DNA of 64,000 bases from Chitinophaga cymbidii (GTDB taxonomy: Bacteria > Bacteroidota > Bacteroidia > Chitinophagales > Chitinophagaceae). Where the stretch lies: NCBI RefSeq assembly GCF_007992715.1, contig NZ_BKAU01000002.1:1032982-1096981 (forward strand), read 5' to 3'. Positions 34,699-42,647 of this stretch are shown in pieces. Both the position numbers and the translations under genes were made by a program. Each line of letters starts with the position of its first letter. Position 1 is the stretch's first letter. The notes under the pieces were generated by a model. The model searched no databases. It was not told the origin of the DNA and was given only the letters and a program-made list of their open reading frames with translations.

Positions 34699-37335
34699 TT
34701 ATAATGTCTTCAAACTTTCTTCGATCGCCAGGATCTTGGCTTCGCAGTCCGCTTTCTTTTGGCGCTCTGTTTCAACTACTTCGGGTTTTGCGTTCTGCAT
34801 GAAGCGTTCGTTGGCGAGCTTCTTTTCCACCGAGAGCAGGAAGCCTTTCTGGTAGGCCAGGTCCTTTTCCAGCTGCGCTTTTTGTGCGGCGGGATCTACC
34901 TGCATGTCCGTTACGATGTAGAATTTATCTTTCTGCACCACCAGCGTGATGGCTCCGGTGATGGCATCTTTCGTATAACCGATCTCGTTAGCATTCACCT
35001 GTTTGGCGATAATGCTTTCGATGCGCTGGAAGGATTGCCCCTCGCGGGTTTCGATATGCAGTGCGATCGTGTCTTTCGGTTTGATCTGGTTTTTATTCCG
35101 CACATCCCGGATGCTGCTGATCACTTCTTTCGCGAGCGCGCCTTCCGCGAGGATGCCGCTGTTAGTGGCTGCGGGCGCGGTGAACTGGCGGATTACGAGA
35201 TCGTCTCCCGCCTTGCGGTCACGCAGCAGGTGATACAGCTCTTCGGTAACGAAGGGCATGAAAGGATGCAGCAGCTGCACCAGTCTTTCAAAGAAGCCGA
35301 TCGTTTTTTCATACACACCGGCATCGATGGGCTGTTCAAAGCCGGGCTTGATCCATTCCAGGTACCAGCTGCAGAAATCGTCCCAGATAAGGCTGTAGAT
35401 AGCTTTCAGCGCTTCACTCAGGCGGAAATCGGTGAACAGCTTTTCCACTTCTGCATGTACTTCGTTGAGGCGGTGCTCAAACCATTCCACGGCAAAGGTT
35501 GGCGCGGGTGCAGCTGTATTTTCCGCTGGCGTCCACATCTTCACGAGCTTGAGGGCGTTCCACATCTTGTTGTTGAAGTTGCGGCCCTGTTCGCAGCTTG
35601 CTTCGTCGAACAGCAGGTCGTTGCCGGCAGGAGAGGAGATCATGATGCCGAAGCGAACGGCATCCGCGCCGAACCGATCGATCAGCTCCAGCAGGTCCGG
35701 CGAGTTGCCGAGCTGCTTGCTCATCTTGCGGCCCAGCTTGTCCCGTACCATACCGGTGAAGTATACGTCGCTGAAAGGCTTTTCCTGCTTGTATTCCAGG
35801 CCGGCCATGATCATGCGCGCCACCCAGAAGAAAATGATATCCTGTCCCGTTACCAGCACGGAAGTGGGATAATAATAATTGATGTCCGCGTTGCCGGGCT
35901 GGCTGATGCCGTGGAACACCTCTACCGGCCAGAGCCAGGAGGAGAACCAGGTATCCAGGCAGTCTTCATCCTGCTTTAACGTTGTTACTTCGCGGCCGAA
36001 CTGCTTTGCATATGCCTGCAATGCGGCTTCATGCGTTTCGGCTACCACGAACTGGCCGCTTTCGTCGTACCAGGCCGGTATCTGCTGTCCCCACCAGAGC
36101 TGGCGGGAGATACACCAGTCCTTCACATTTTCCATCCAGTATTTATAGGTGGCCAGGAAGCGGTCACCGGGGTGGATCTTCACATTGCCGTTCACTACGG
36201 CATCCAGCGCGGGCTGTGCCATATCGGCCATTTTCACGAACCACTGCGTGGAAATGCGCGGTTCCACTACCGTATCCGGATTCCGCTGGCTGTAACCGAG
36301 GCGGGTGGCGTATTCTTCTTCTTTCACCAGCAGGCCCTGTTCGGCGAGTGCGGCGATCACTTTCTTGCGGGCGCGGAAGCGGTCTTCTCCCACAAATACT
36401 TCCGCGGCGGCGCTGAGGGTGCCGTCGTCGTTCAGCGTATCTACAATGGGGAGGTTGTGCTTCAGGCCGAGGTTATAGTCGTTGATATCGTGCGCCGGCG
36501 TTACTTTCAGCGCGCCGGTGCCAAATTCTTTGTCCACATACGTATCATAGATCACCGGCACTTTGCGGTTCACCAGGGGAACCACGGCAAAGTGCCCTTT
36601 CAGATGGGCGTAGCGTTCATCTTCCGGGTTCACGCAAATGGCGGTATCGCCCATGATGGTTTCCGGGCGTTGCGTGGCGATGGTGATAAATTCGCCGGTA
36701 GCGTCGCCATTGGCGTTCACCACGGCGTATTTCACGTGATACAGCTTGCCGGTCAGCTCCTTGTATTCCACTTCTTCATCACTCAGCGCTGTTTTGGCCT
36801 TCGGGTCCCAGTTGATCATGCGCGCGCCGCGGTAGATGAGCCCTTTCTCGTAGAGATCGACAAATACCCTGATCACGGCTTTGTAATAGTGGTCGTCCAT
36901 GGTGAAGTTCACCCGTTCCCAATCTACCGAGCAGCCCAGTTTTTTGATCTGGTGGTAGATGATGCCGCCGTATTTGTCTTTCCACTCGTAAGCATATTTG
37001 AGGAATTCGGCCCTTGTCAGCTGGCTTTTCTCTATCCCTTTTTCATCCTTCAGCATGTTCACCACTTTGGATTCGGTGGCGATGGACGCATGGTCGGAGC
37101 CCGGCACCCAGCAGGCATTGAACCCGCTCATACGGGCGTGGCGCACGAGGATGTCCTGCACGGTTTCGTTGAGGGTATGCCCCATGTGCAGCACCCCGGT
37201 CACATTCGGCGGGGGGATCACGATGGTGAAGGGCGGGCGGCTGTCCGGCACGGAGCGGAAATATTGTTGCTCCGTCCAGTATTGATACCATTTGTCTTCT
37301 GCCGAGGCAGGGATATAGTTCTTCGAAAGTTCCAT
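34699..37335 (-). CDS. valS: Valine--tRNA ligase
   Basis: An 878-residue class I synthetase that charges tRNA-Val. The HIGH motif is HMGH at 50-53 in PPPNVTGVLHMGHTLNET. The KMSKS loop is KMSKQ at 537-541 (LGRKMSKQLGNSPDLLELID). The editing (CP1) domain lies between them, with ATQRPETIMGDTAICVNPED and TGALKVTPAHDINDYNLG. The anticodon-binding helical domain starts near residue 600, and a C-terminal coiled-coil arm ends the protein (LEKDLAYQKGFLLSVEKKLA). The length is normal for the family. It is probably monocistronic, with a -7 box 36 bp upstream of the ATG and a strong terminator after it. Confidence 0.98.
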   Translation of the reverse strand: MELSKNYIPASAEDKWYQYWTEQQYFRSVPDSRPPFTIVIPPPNVTGVLHMGHTLNETVQDILVRHARMSGFNACWVPGSDHASIATESKVVNMLKDEKGIEKSQLTRAEFLKYAYEWKDKYGGIIYHQIKKLGCSVDWERVNFTMDDHYYKAVIRVFVDLYEKGLIYRGARMINWDPKAKTALSDEEVEYKELTGKLYHVKYAVVNANGDATGEFITIATQRPETIMGDTAICVNPEDERYAHLKGHFAVVPLVNRKVPVIYDTYVDKEFGTGALKVTPAHDINDYNLGLKHNLPIVDTLNDDGTLSAAAEVFVGEDRFRARKKVIAALAEQGLLVKEEEYATRLGYSQRNPDTVVEPRISTQWFVKMADMAQPALDAVVNGNVKIHPGDRFLATYKYWMENVKDWCISRQLWWGQQIPAWYDESGQFVVAETHEAALQAYAKQFGREVTTLKQDEDCLDTWFSSWLWPVEVFHGISQPGNADINYYYPTSVLVTGQDIIFFWVARMIMAGLEYKQEKPFSDVYFTGMVRDKLGRKMSKQLGNSPDLLELIDRFGADAVRFGIMISSPAGNDLLFDEASCEQGRNFNNKMWNALKLVKMWTPAENTAAPAPTFAVEWFEHRLNEVHAEVEKLFTDFRLSEALKAIYSLIWDDFCSWYLEWIKPGFEQPIDAGVYEKTIGFFERLVQLLHPFMPFVTEELYHLLRDRKAGDDLVIRQFTAPAATNSGILAEGALAKEVISSIRDVRNKNQIKPKDTIALHIETREGQSFQRIESIIAKQVNANEIGYTKDAITGAITLVVQKDKFYIVTDMQVDPAAQKAQLEKDLAYQKGFLLSVEKKLANERFMQNAKPEVVETERQKKADCEAKILAIEESLKTL

Positions 37336-37370
37336 GCTGTTTAATATATGCAGTTTCTTTTACAGGAGTG

Positions 37371-37378
37371 CAAAAATA
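37371..37378 (-). promoter_or_regulatory. Predicted -7 box for valS
   Basis: Minus-strand TATTTTTG, a match to TAnnTTTG. The leader of about 30 nt shows no T-box-like structure. Confidence 0.5.
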
Positions 37379-37494
37379 TTGAATCTGCGGCTGATTAGGA
37401 AATAACGGGGGCGGACGGCGCCATTAGCCTGAACGGCTGATCCAGATAGTACGAACTAGGTCTGGCCGGGCGCCGGTGCGTATTGCCGTTTCCG

Positions 37495-38508
37495 TTAGGC
37501 CATGGCGCGTATCACGTCGATGGTCTTTTCCACCATTTCGGGCGTAATGCCGAGGTGCAGCACGATTCTCACCTGCGTGGGGGAGATGGCCATCACGCGG
37601 ATGCCTTCCCGCTCGAGATAGTCACGGAATTTGACGGGCGTCCAGCCGCCATGCACTTCAAAGATGAGGATATTGGTTTCCACGGGCAGCATGTGGCCGG
37701 TGAATTCTTTTTCGAGCAATGCGGCGGCGATCATTTTGGCGTGCTGGTGGTCTTCCGCCAGCCTGTGCAGGTGGTTTTCCAGCGCGTAGATGCCGGTGGC
37801 GGCCATGTAACCCGCCTGGCGCATGCCGCCGCCGAATTTTTTGCGGACGCGGCGGGCTTCGCGGATGAAGCCGGCGGAGCCCATCAGCACGGAGCCAATG
37901 GGGCAGCCCATGCCTTTGTTGAGGCATACGGAAATGCTGTCGAACGTAGCGCCGTAGGCGGCGGCTGTTTGTCCGGTGGACAAAAGGGCGTTGAACAGCC
38001 GGGCGCCGTCCAGGTGCAGCTGTAGATTATGCGCGGCGCAAACAGCCTTGATCTGGAGAATATCGTCCCAGTTGTAGCAGCATCCGCCGCCGCGGTTGGA
38101 GGTGTTTTCGAGGCATACGAGGGAGGTGCGGGCCTTGTGTACGTCATCGGGATTGATAGCGGCTTCCACGTCGGGCGCGGAGATCATGCCGCGGTCGCCT
38201 TCCAGGGCGCGTACCTGCGCGCCGGCGTTAAAGGCGATGCCGCCGCCTTCGTAGATGTATACGTGGGCGAGGGTACTGCAGATCACTTCGTCGCCGGGTT
38301 GTGTGTGTACTTTGATCGCCACCTGGTTGCTCATTGTGCCGGAAGGACAGTAAAGCGCTGCTTCCATGCCAAAAAGTTCTGACATCATGGCTTCCAGTTT
38401 GTTTACCGTGGGATCTTCCCCGAAAACGTCGTCTCCGGTGTCTGCCGCCAGCATGGCCTGCAGCATGCCGGGAGTGGGTTTTGTGAATGTATCGCTCCTG
38501 TAATCCAT
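37495..38508 (-). CDS. Low-specificity L-threonine aldolase (GntG family PLP-dependent aldolase)
   Basis: A 337-residue fold-type I PLP enzyme that cleaves L-threonine or L-allo-threonine to glycine and acetaldehyde. It starts with the conserved DYRSDTFTKPTPGM and has DDVFGEDPTVNKLE, PSGTMSNQVAI, LENTSNRGGG and HLDGARLFNA (165-174). The PLP lysine is Lys198 in SVCLNKGMGCPIGS. The last third has GGGMRQAGYMAATGIYALEN. It is encoded alone. The flanking 37336-37494 contains the valS promoter and no visible gene. Stereo-preference cannot be read from the sequence. Confidence 0.93.
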   Translation of the reverse strand: MDYRSDTFTKPTPGMLQAMLAADTGDDVFGEDPTVNKLEAMMSELFGMEAALYCPSGTMSNQVAIKVHTQPGDEVICSTLAHVYIYEGGGIAFNAGAQVRALEGDRGMISAPDVEAAINPDDVHKARTSLVCLENTSNRGGGCCYNWDDILQIKAVCAAHNLQLHLDGARLFNALLSTGQTAAAYGATFDSISVCLNKGMGCPIGSVLMGSAGFIREARRVRKKFGGGMRQAGYMAATGIYALENHLHRLAEDHQHAKMIAAALLEKEFTGHMLPVETNILIFEVHGGWTPVKFRDYLEREGIRVMAISPTQVRIVLHLGITPEMVEKTIDVIRAMA

Positions 38509-38898
38509 TGAAAAATTTGCAATGAGTATTAGAATAAATTAGAGAAGTTGTTAATCTGAATGTGTTTCTTTCTCAATTGTTAAAATTTGCCTAAAGCCTG
38601 GCAAATAGTGACTAAAACGCTATAAAATTCCGTTAATATGCTGTACTTTGTTATAGCGATACAGGCATAGAGACTGTATGGCCAAAGTGCGGAACAGTTG
38701 ACAGTGAAACGTTTAGCGCACATCTTGCCCCGGTATTCGTAACCCATCTTTAAACCATATCAAGTTATTTGGAAGAGTGGGGGATTAGCACGATCTTTGC
38801 AGGCTAATTTCGCAACCGTGTAAGATATAGCATTTAAATGTTACAACAAAATATTCTTTTCGGCTGTTATAATATTCGTAAACCAATACTTTAAAAAT
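38509..38898. other. Intergenic region upstream of rpoD
   Basis: 390 bp without a supportable gene. It holds the likely rpoD promoter at 38768-38799 and a small inverted repeat ATACAG/CTGTAT around 38660-38680. Otherwise it is AT-rich divergent control DNA for rpoD and the threonine aldolase gene. Confidence 0.6.
38768..38799 (+). promoter_or_regulatory. Predicted rpoD promoter
   Basis: TTTG (38768-38771), then 20 bp, then GATCTTTG (38792-38799). This has the Bacteroidota -33/-7 layout with one mismatch to TAnnTTTG. The leader is about 95 nt. Confidence 0.55.
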
Positions 38899-39756
38899 AT
38901 GAGGCAACTTAAAATTGCCACCCAGATCACCAATCGTGATTCGCAGGCGGTAGAAAAATACCTGCAGGAAATCTCGAAGATCCCTTTGTTAACTCCAGAG
39001 GAAGAGACCATACTGGCCCAACGTATCAAAATGGGGGACCAGCGGGCGCTCGAAAGATTAACTACAGGAAACCTTCGTTTCGTTGTTTCCGTGGCCAAAC
39101 AGTATCAGCACCAGGGCTTGAGCCTCAGCGACCTTATCAATGAAGGAAATTTAGGGCTGATCAAGGCGGCACAACGTTTCGATGAAACCAAAGGTTTTAA
39201 ATTCATCTCTTACGCGGTATGGTGGATTCGCCAGTCCATTTTACAGGCGTTGGCAGAGCAGGGGCGTTTAGTCCGCCTGCCGCAAAATAAAATTGGCACT
39301 TATAACAAAGCGAATAAGGCTTACATGGCATTTGAGCAGGAGAACGAGCGCGAGCCTTCCACGGAAGAGCTGGCCGAGATACTGGAAATGTCAGAGTCGG
39401 AGATCAACAATATCTTCCAGAGCAATACCCGCCATATGTCCCTCGACGCACCTGTGCATGAAGCGGAAGATGTGGCGATGGGCGATCTGCTGGAAGGCGG
39501 CGATGTGACCGATGACGATGTGATGCAGGATTCGCTGAGGGAAGAGATCCGCCGCGTGCTCAAATCCCTGAGCCCCCGCGAAGCGGAAATTGTGAACGCT
39601 TACTTTGGTCTGGATGGTGAAAACGGCGCAACCATTGAACAAATAGGACAGAAGTACGATTTGACGAAAGAACGTATCCGCCAAATCAAGGAAAGGGCCA
39701 TCAAAAGGCTGCAGAAAGCCCGCTACAGCGGCGCACTTAAATCCTATCTGGGATAA
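38899..39756 (+). CDS. rpoD: Primary RNA polymerase sigma factor (RpoD/SigA, short Bacteroidota form)
   Basis: 285 residues, half the length of E. coli RpoD because region 1.1 and the non-conserved insert are missing, as is usual in this phylum. Region 1.2/2 begins with VEKYLQEISKIPLLTPEEE and continues LRFVVSVAKQYQHQGLSLSD, LINEGNLGLIKAAQRFDETK and GFKFISYAVWWIRQSI (-10 recognition). Region 3 has RLPQNKIGTYNKANKAYMAF. Region 4 has LSPREAEIVNAYFGLDGENG and LTKERIRQIKERAIKRLQ. It recognises the TTTG / TAnnTTTG promoters seen through this window. Only a terminator and repeats follow. Confidence 0.97.
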   Translation: MRQLKIATQITNRDSQAVEKYLQEISKIPLLTPEEETILAQRIKMGDQRALERLTTGNLRFVVSVAKQYQHQGLSLSDLINEGNLGLIKAAQRFDETKGFKFISYAVWWIRQSILQALAEQGRLVRLPQNKIGTYNKANKAYMAFEQENEREPSTEELAEILEMSESEINNIFQSNTRHMSLDAPVHEAEDVAMGDLLEGGDVTDDDVMQDSLREEIRRVLKSLSPREAEIVNAYFGLDGENGATIEQIGQKYDLTKERIRQIKERAIKRLQKARYSGALKSYLG

Positions 39757-39786
39757 TTGGTTTAAAACAATCTACAAATCTGGGAT

Positions 39787-39827
39787 AAAGCATCCCGCCC
39801 TATGATCATGGGCGGGATGCTTTTTTT
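39787..39827 (+). terminator. Intrinsic terminator after rpoD
   Basis: AAAGCATCCCGCCC (39787-39800) pairs perfectly with GGGCGGGATGCTTT (39810-39823), with a 9-nt loop and seven T. The 3' arm runs into the first copy of a direct repeat. Confidence 0.92.
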
Positions 39828-39950
39828 GTGGAAATCTGTGAATGCCTTGATCCGCGGGATGCCGGCCAAATGCTTTTTTTGTGGAAATCTGTGAATGCCC
39901 GGCCTGCGCAGTGCCTGCCGCTTGTCTTTTTTGCGGAAATCTGTGATACC
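39817..39950. repeat. Direct repeat (two identical 30-nt copies and one diverged copy) downstream of rpoD
   Basis: The 30-nt unit begins ATGCTTTTTTTGTGGAAATC. It occurs identically at 39817-39846 and 39870-39899 and in diverged form at 39921-39950, a spacing of 51-53 nt. The T run of the first copy is the T tract of the rpoD terminator. GATCCGCG (39849-39856) and CGCGGATC (39953-39960) are inverted around the second and third copies. The apparent minus-strand ORF here has no coding character. Confidence 0.85.
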
Positions 39951-39981
39951 TTCGCGGATCACCGGGCAGTAAATCCATCTT

Positions 39982-40866
39982 ATGCGAAAAGCTTCTGTTA
40001 CGCTCCTGCTCACGGCCATGCTTGCCACCGCATGTGAGAAAGAGATCACGGTAGACCTGCAAAGCAAGGAAGACCAGCTGGTAGTGGAGGGGATCATTGA
40101 AGACGGGCGCTTTCCCATGGTGATCCTCAGCCGAAGCCTGAATTACTTTTCCAGGATCACACCGAAACAGCTGACGGCGTCGTTTGTGCATAACGCCAGG
40201 ATCACCGTGTCTAACGGAACAAGCACGCACGAGCTGCGTGAATACAAAAGCGATACAACTGCGGGGGTAATTTTGTACTTTTATACCGTGGATACGGCGC
40301 GGCTAAGCACCGCATTCACGGGGGAACGCACGGTGAGCTATACGCTGAAGATAGAAGCTGAAGGGAAGACCATGCATGCGACCACTACCATCCCGGCTGC
40401 GAGCCTGAAGCTGGACTCGATGTGGTGGAAGAAAGCGGAGGGGAAAGACAGCGGCACCCGGGCAAGGGTGCTTGTCAAAGTGACAGACCCCCCGGAACGA
40501 GGCAACTACGTACGCTACTTCACATCCCGGAACGGAGAACGGTTTCTGCCGGGCCTCAACTCGGTCTTCGACGACCAGGTGGTCAACGGCACAACCTTTG
40601 ATGTACCGGTGGATGCGGGGGTAGATAAAAACCAGTCAATAGACTTTGATACGTATGGATTTTTTGACAGGGGGGATACCGTTACCCTGAAATTCTGTAA
40701 CGTTGATCACAGTACCTATGATTTCTGGCGTACCGCCGACTTTGCATATACCAGCACCGGGAATCCTTTTGCCACACCCACGCGCATTACAGGCAACGTG
40801 CAGGGAGCATTGGGCTATTGGGGCGGGTATGGCGTCACTTACAGGACCATTATAATACCAAAATAA
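39982..40866 (+). CDS. DUF4249 family lipoprotein
   Basis: A 294-residue lipoprotein with signal MRKASVTLLLTAMLATAC (lipobox Cys18). The DUF4249 pattern is clear. After the cysteine comes EKEITVDLQSKEDQLVVEGI. This is followed by a carboxypeptidase-like beta domain (FVHNARITVSNGTSTHELRE, VSYTLKIEAEGKTMHATTTI) and a C-terminal region with YDFWRTADFAYTSTGNPFAT. Family members usually follow a TonB-dependent receptor gene and are thought to be surface accessory lipoproteins. Here no receptor is adjacent, which makes it a solitary member. trxB follows after 33 bp. Confidence 0.9.
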   Translation: MRKASVTLLLTAMLATACEKEITVDLQSKEDQLVVEGIIEDGRFPMVILSRSLNYFSRITPKQLTASFVHNARITVSNGTSTHELREYKSDTTAGVILYFYTVDTARLSTAFTGERTVSYTLKIEAEGKTMHATTTIPAASLKLDSMWWKKAEGKDSGTRARVLVKVTDPPERGNYVRYFTSRNGERFLPGLNSVFDDQVVNGTTFDVPVDAGVDKNQSIDFDTYGFFDRGDTVTLKFCNVDHSTYDFWRTADFAYTSTGNPFATPTRITGNVQGALGYWGGYGVTYRTIIIPK

Positions 40867-40899
40867 ACAAAATCAAAACCAACAACAGCTAACAACAGC

Positions 40900-41850
40900 A
40901 TGGAAAACAACACATCTCAAGAGCATGTACATGTATTGATCATCGGATCAGGACCGGCAGGCTATACCGCGGCGATCTATGCAGCCCGCGCCAATCTTAA
41001 ACCAGTACTGTACCAGGGCATCCAGCCCGGCGGGCAGTTGACGATCACCACAGAAGTTGAGAACTATCCCGGCTATCCCGAAGGCATCCAGGGACCGGAA
41101 ATGATGGTGGACTTCGAAAAGCAGGCCAGCCGCATGGGGGCGGACATCCGCTATGGCATGGCCACCGCGGTGGACTTCAGCTCGCAACCTTATAAAGTAA
41201 CGATAGACGAAGAAAAGACGATCACCGCCGACGCGATCATCATCGCCACCGGCGCCTCCGCCAAATGGCTGGGCCTCCCTTCCGAGCAGCGTCTCAACGG
41301 CAGCGGCGTTTCCGCCTGCGCGGTGTGCGACGGGTTCTTCTTCCGCGGAAAGGAAGCCGCGATCGTGGGTGCGGGAGATACGGCCGCAGAAGAAGCGATC
41401 TATCTTTCCAAGATCTGCTCCAACGTGCATATGCTGGTGCGCCGTCATGAAATGAGGGCGTCCAAGATCATGCAGGACCGTGTGCTGAAGACCACCAATA
41501 TTATGGTGTACTGGAACACGGAAACCGTGGAAGTGCTTGGCGAGAACAAAGTGGACGGCGTACGCATCAGGAATACCGAAAGCGGGGAGGAAAAAGACAT
41601 TCCCGTTAGCGCGTTCTTCGTAGCCATCGGCCACCAGCCGAACTCCGATATCTTCAAAGGCAAACTGGACATGGATGAGCAGGGATATATCAAAACCATC
41701 CCCGGCAGCAGCCGTACCAGCGTGGAAGGCGTATTCGCCTGCGGCGACGTGCAGGACAAGATCTACCGCCAGGCCGTAACAGCAGCCGGCAGCGGTTGTA
41801 TCGCGGCGCTGGATGCGGAGCGTTACCTTTCTGCCAAAGAGCATCAATAA
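40900..41850 (+). CDS. trxB: Thioredoxin-disulfide reductase
   Basis: A 316-residue NADPH-dependent flavoenzyme that reduces thioredoxin. The FAD dinucleotide motif GSGPAG is at 16-21. The redox pair Cys140-Ala-Val-Cys143 sits in VSACAVCDGFFF. The NADPH site has IVGAGDTAAEEAIYLSKI. The second FAD motif near the C-terminus is GVFACGDVQDKIYRQAVTAA. The CAVC form replaces the E. coli CATC and is common outside enterobacteria. It ends at a strong terminator. It may be cotranscribed with the DUF4249 gene 33 bp upstream, although the roles seem unrelated. Confidence 0.97.
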   Translation: MENNTSQEHVHVLIIGSGPAGYTAAIYAARANLKPVLYQGIQPGGQLTITTEVENYPGYPEGIQGPEMMVDFEKQASRMGADIRYGMATAVDFSSQPYKVTIDEEKTITADAIIIATGASAKWLGLPSEQRLNGSGVSACAVCDGFFFRGKEAAIVGAGDTAAEEAIYLSKICSNVHMLVRRHEMRASKIMQDRVLKTTNIMVYWNTETVEVLGENKVDGVRIRNTESGEEKDIPVSAFFVAIGHQPNSDIFKGKLDMDEQGYIKTIPGSSRTSVEGVFACGDVQDKIYRQAVTAAGSGCIAALDAERYLSAKEHQ

Positions 41851-41857
41851 TAATGAC

Positions 41858-41886
41858 GCCCGCTGCCAGCGGCAGCGGGCTGTTTT
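41858..41886 (+). terminator. Intrinsic terminator after trxB
   Basis: GCCCGCTGCC (41858-41867) pairs perfectly with GGCAGCGGGC (41871-41880), a 3-nt loop, followed by TGTTTT. Confidence 0.9.
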
Positions 41887-41899
41887 AATAGCCGCCACA

Positions 41900-42090
41900 G
41901 GAGGAGGGAAGCCAGGTACGGCAGACTGCTTTGAACAAGGGTGATCCAATGATAGCATAAGGAGAGGAGCTGGTAACGGCCATAGGCCAACTGCTTTCAA
42001 CAGCGGTGATCCAATGAATGATAGCATGAGGAGAGAGAAGCTGGTAACGGCCAACAGGGCCAACTGCTTTCAGTAGCAGATCATGATGCC
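41900..42090. repeat. Three imperfect tandem repeats of about 60-70 nt upstream of folB
   Basis: Copies lie at about 41900-41959, 41960-42028 and 42029-42090. Each contains a GGAG(A/G) start, AGCTGGTAACGGCC or a variant, an ACTGCTTT core and GTGATCCAATGA (in part in the last). The 312-bp stretch at 41887-42198 has no convincing protein gene. It ends in an intrinsic terminator just before folB. Confidence 0.75.
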
Positions 42091-42160
42091 GCGTTTACGG
42101 ATTGCTGTCAACACGTTCGGCAGCAATGGACTGGCCACGCCGCTCGTCACATTACTCACC

Positions 42161-42186
42161 GGTTTGCCGCAGGCAGACCTTTTTTT
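42161..42186 (+). terminator. Intrinsic terminator 12 nt upstream of the folB start (candidate attenuator)
   Basis: GGTTTGCC (42161-42168) pairs with GGCAGACC (42172-42179), eight pairs including one wobble, around GCA. It is followed by seven T (42180-42186). Only AATCTTCAGACT separates it from the folB ATG, too short for a separate promoter. folB would have to be transcribed through it or from a very unusual site. Confidence 0.75.
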
Positions 42187-42198
42187 AATCTTCAGACT

Positions 42199-42549
42199 AT
42201 GCTCACAATTGCATTGGAAGGGCTGCAATTCTACGCCTACCACGGCCTGTATCAGGAAGAGCAGATCATCGGAAATCATTTTGTGCTGGACATCCGGGTG
42301 AGCATCCCCGAGCCGGAAGATCCGGAATCGCTCAGCGAATCCGTCAACTACGAAGTGCTCCACGCGATCGCCCGCCAGGTCATGCAAACGCCGCAGCCAC
42401 TGCTGGAAAAGGTGGTGCACGACATCTCCGTTCAGATCAAATCCGCTTTCCCCGCTGTCCGCCGTTCCAGCGTGACGCTGAAAAAACAGGCGCCTCCGCT
42501 CGGAGGGGATGTGGCCTGCTCCGTGGTCAGCCTGGAGAAGGAATATTGA
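42199..42549 (+). CDS. folB: Dihydroneopterin aldolase
   Basis: A 116-residue cytoplasmic enzyme of folate synthesis that converts 7,8-dihydroneopterin to 6-hydroxymethyl-dihydropterin and glycolaldehyde. The family start is LTIALEGLQFYAYHGLYQEE, with the active-site Tyr and the conserved Glu/His. It also has NHFVLDIRVSIP, SVNYEVLHAIARQVM, PLLEKVVHDISVQI (Glu and the usual E-K lysine) and SSVTLKKQAPPLGG, the pterin-binding end. The length is standard. It stands alone, and its upstream leader carries repeats and a terminator, suggesting conditional read-through. Confidence 0.95.
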   Translation: MLTIALEGLQFYAYHGLYQEEQIIGNHFVLDIRVSIPEPEDPESLSESVNYEVLHAIARQVMQTPQPLLEKVVHDISVQIKSAFPAVRRSSVTLKKQAPPLGGDVACSVVSLEKEY

Positions 42550-42647
42550 TACCACTTATATAATAGATAAAGATTTTCTGCATATTATATTCATTTTGCA
42601 ATGATTAAACCTTAAATTTGGTTTACCCATTAAAAATTTATCATCCT

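Noticed and set aside
37336..37494. tRNA or T-box leader next to valS
   Set aside because: No cloverleaf or T-box sequence (TGGNACCGCG) was found; the valS leader is only about 30 nt.
39762..40230. Minus-strand frames with repeated HRFPQKK-type peptides after rpoD
   Set aside because: The peptide repeats come from translating the direct DNA repeats and the terminator; they are not a protein.
42070..42180. Minus-strand stretch VSNVTSGVASPLLPNVLTAI near folB
   Set aside because: It looks somewhat protein-like but has no start codon and lies in the folB leader; chance opening is more likely.
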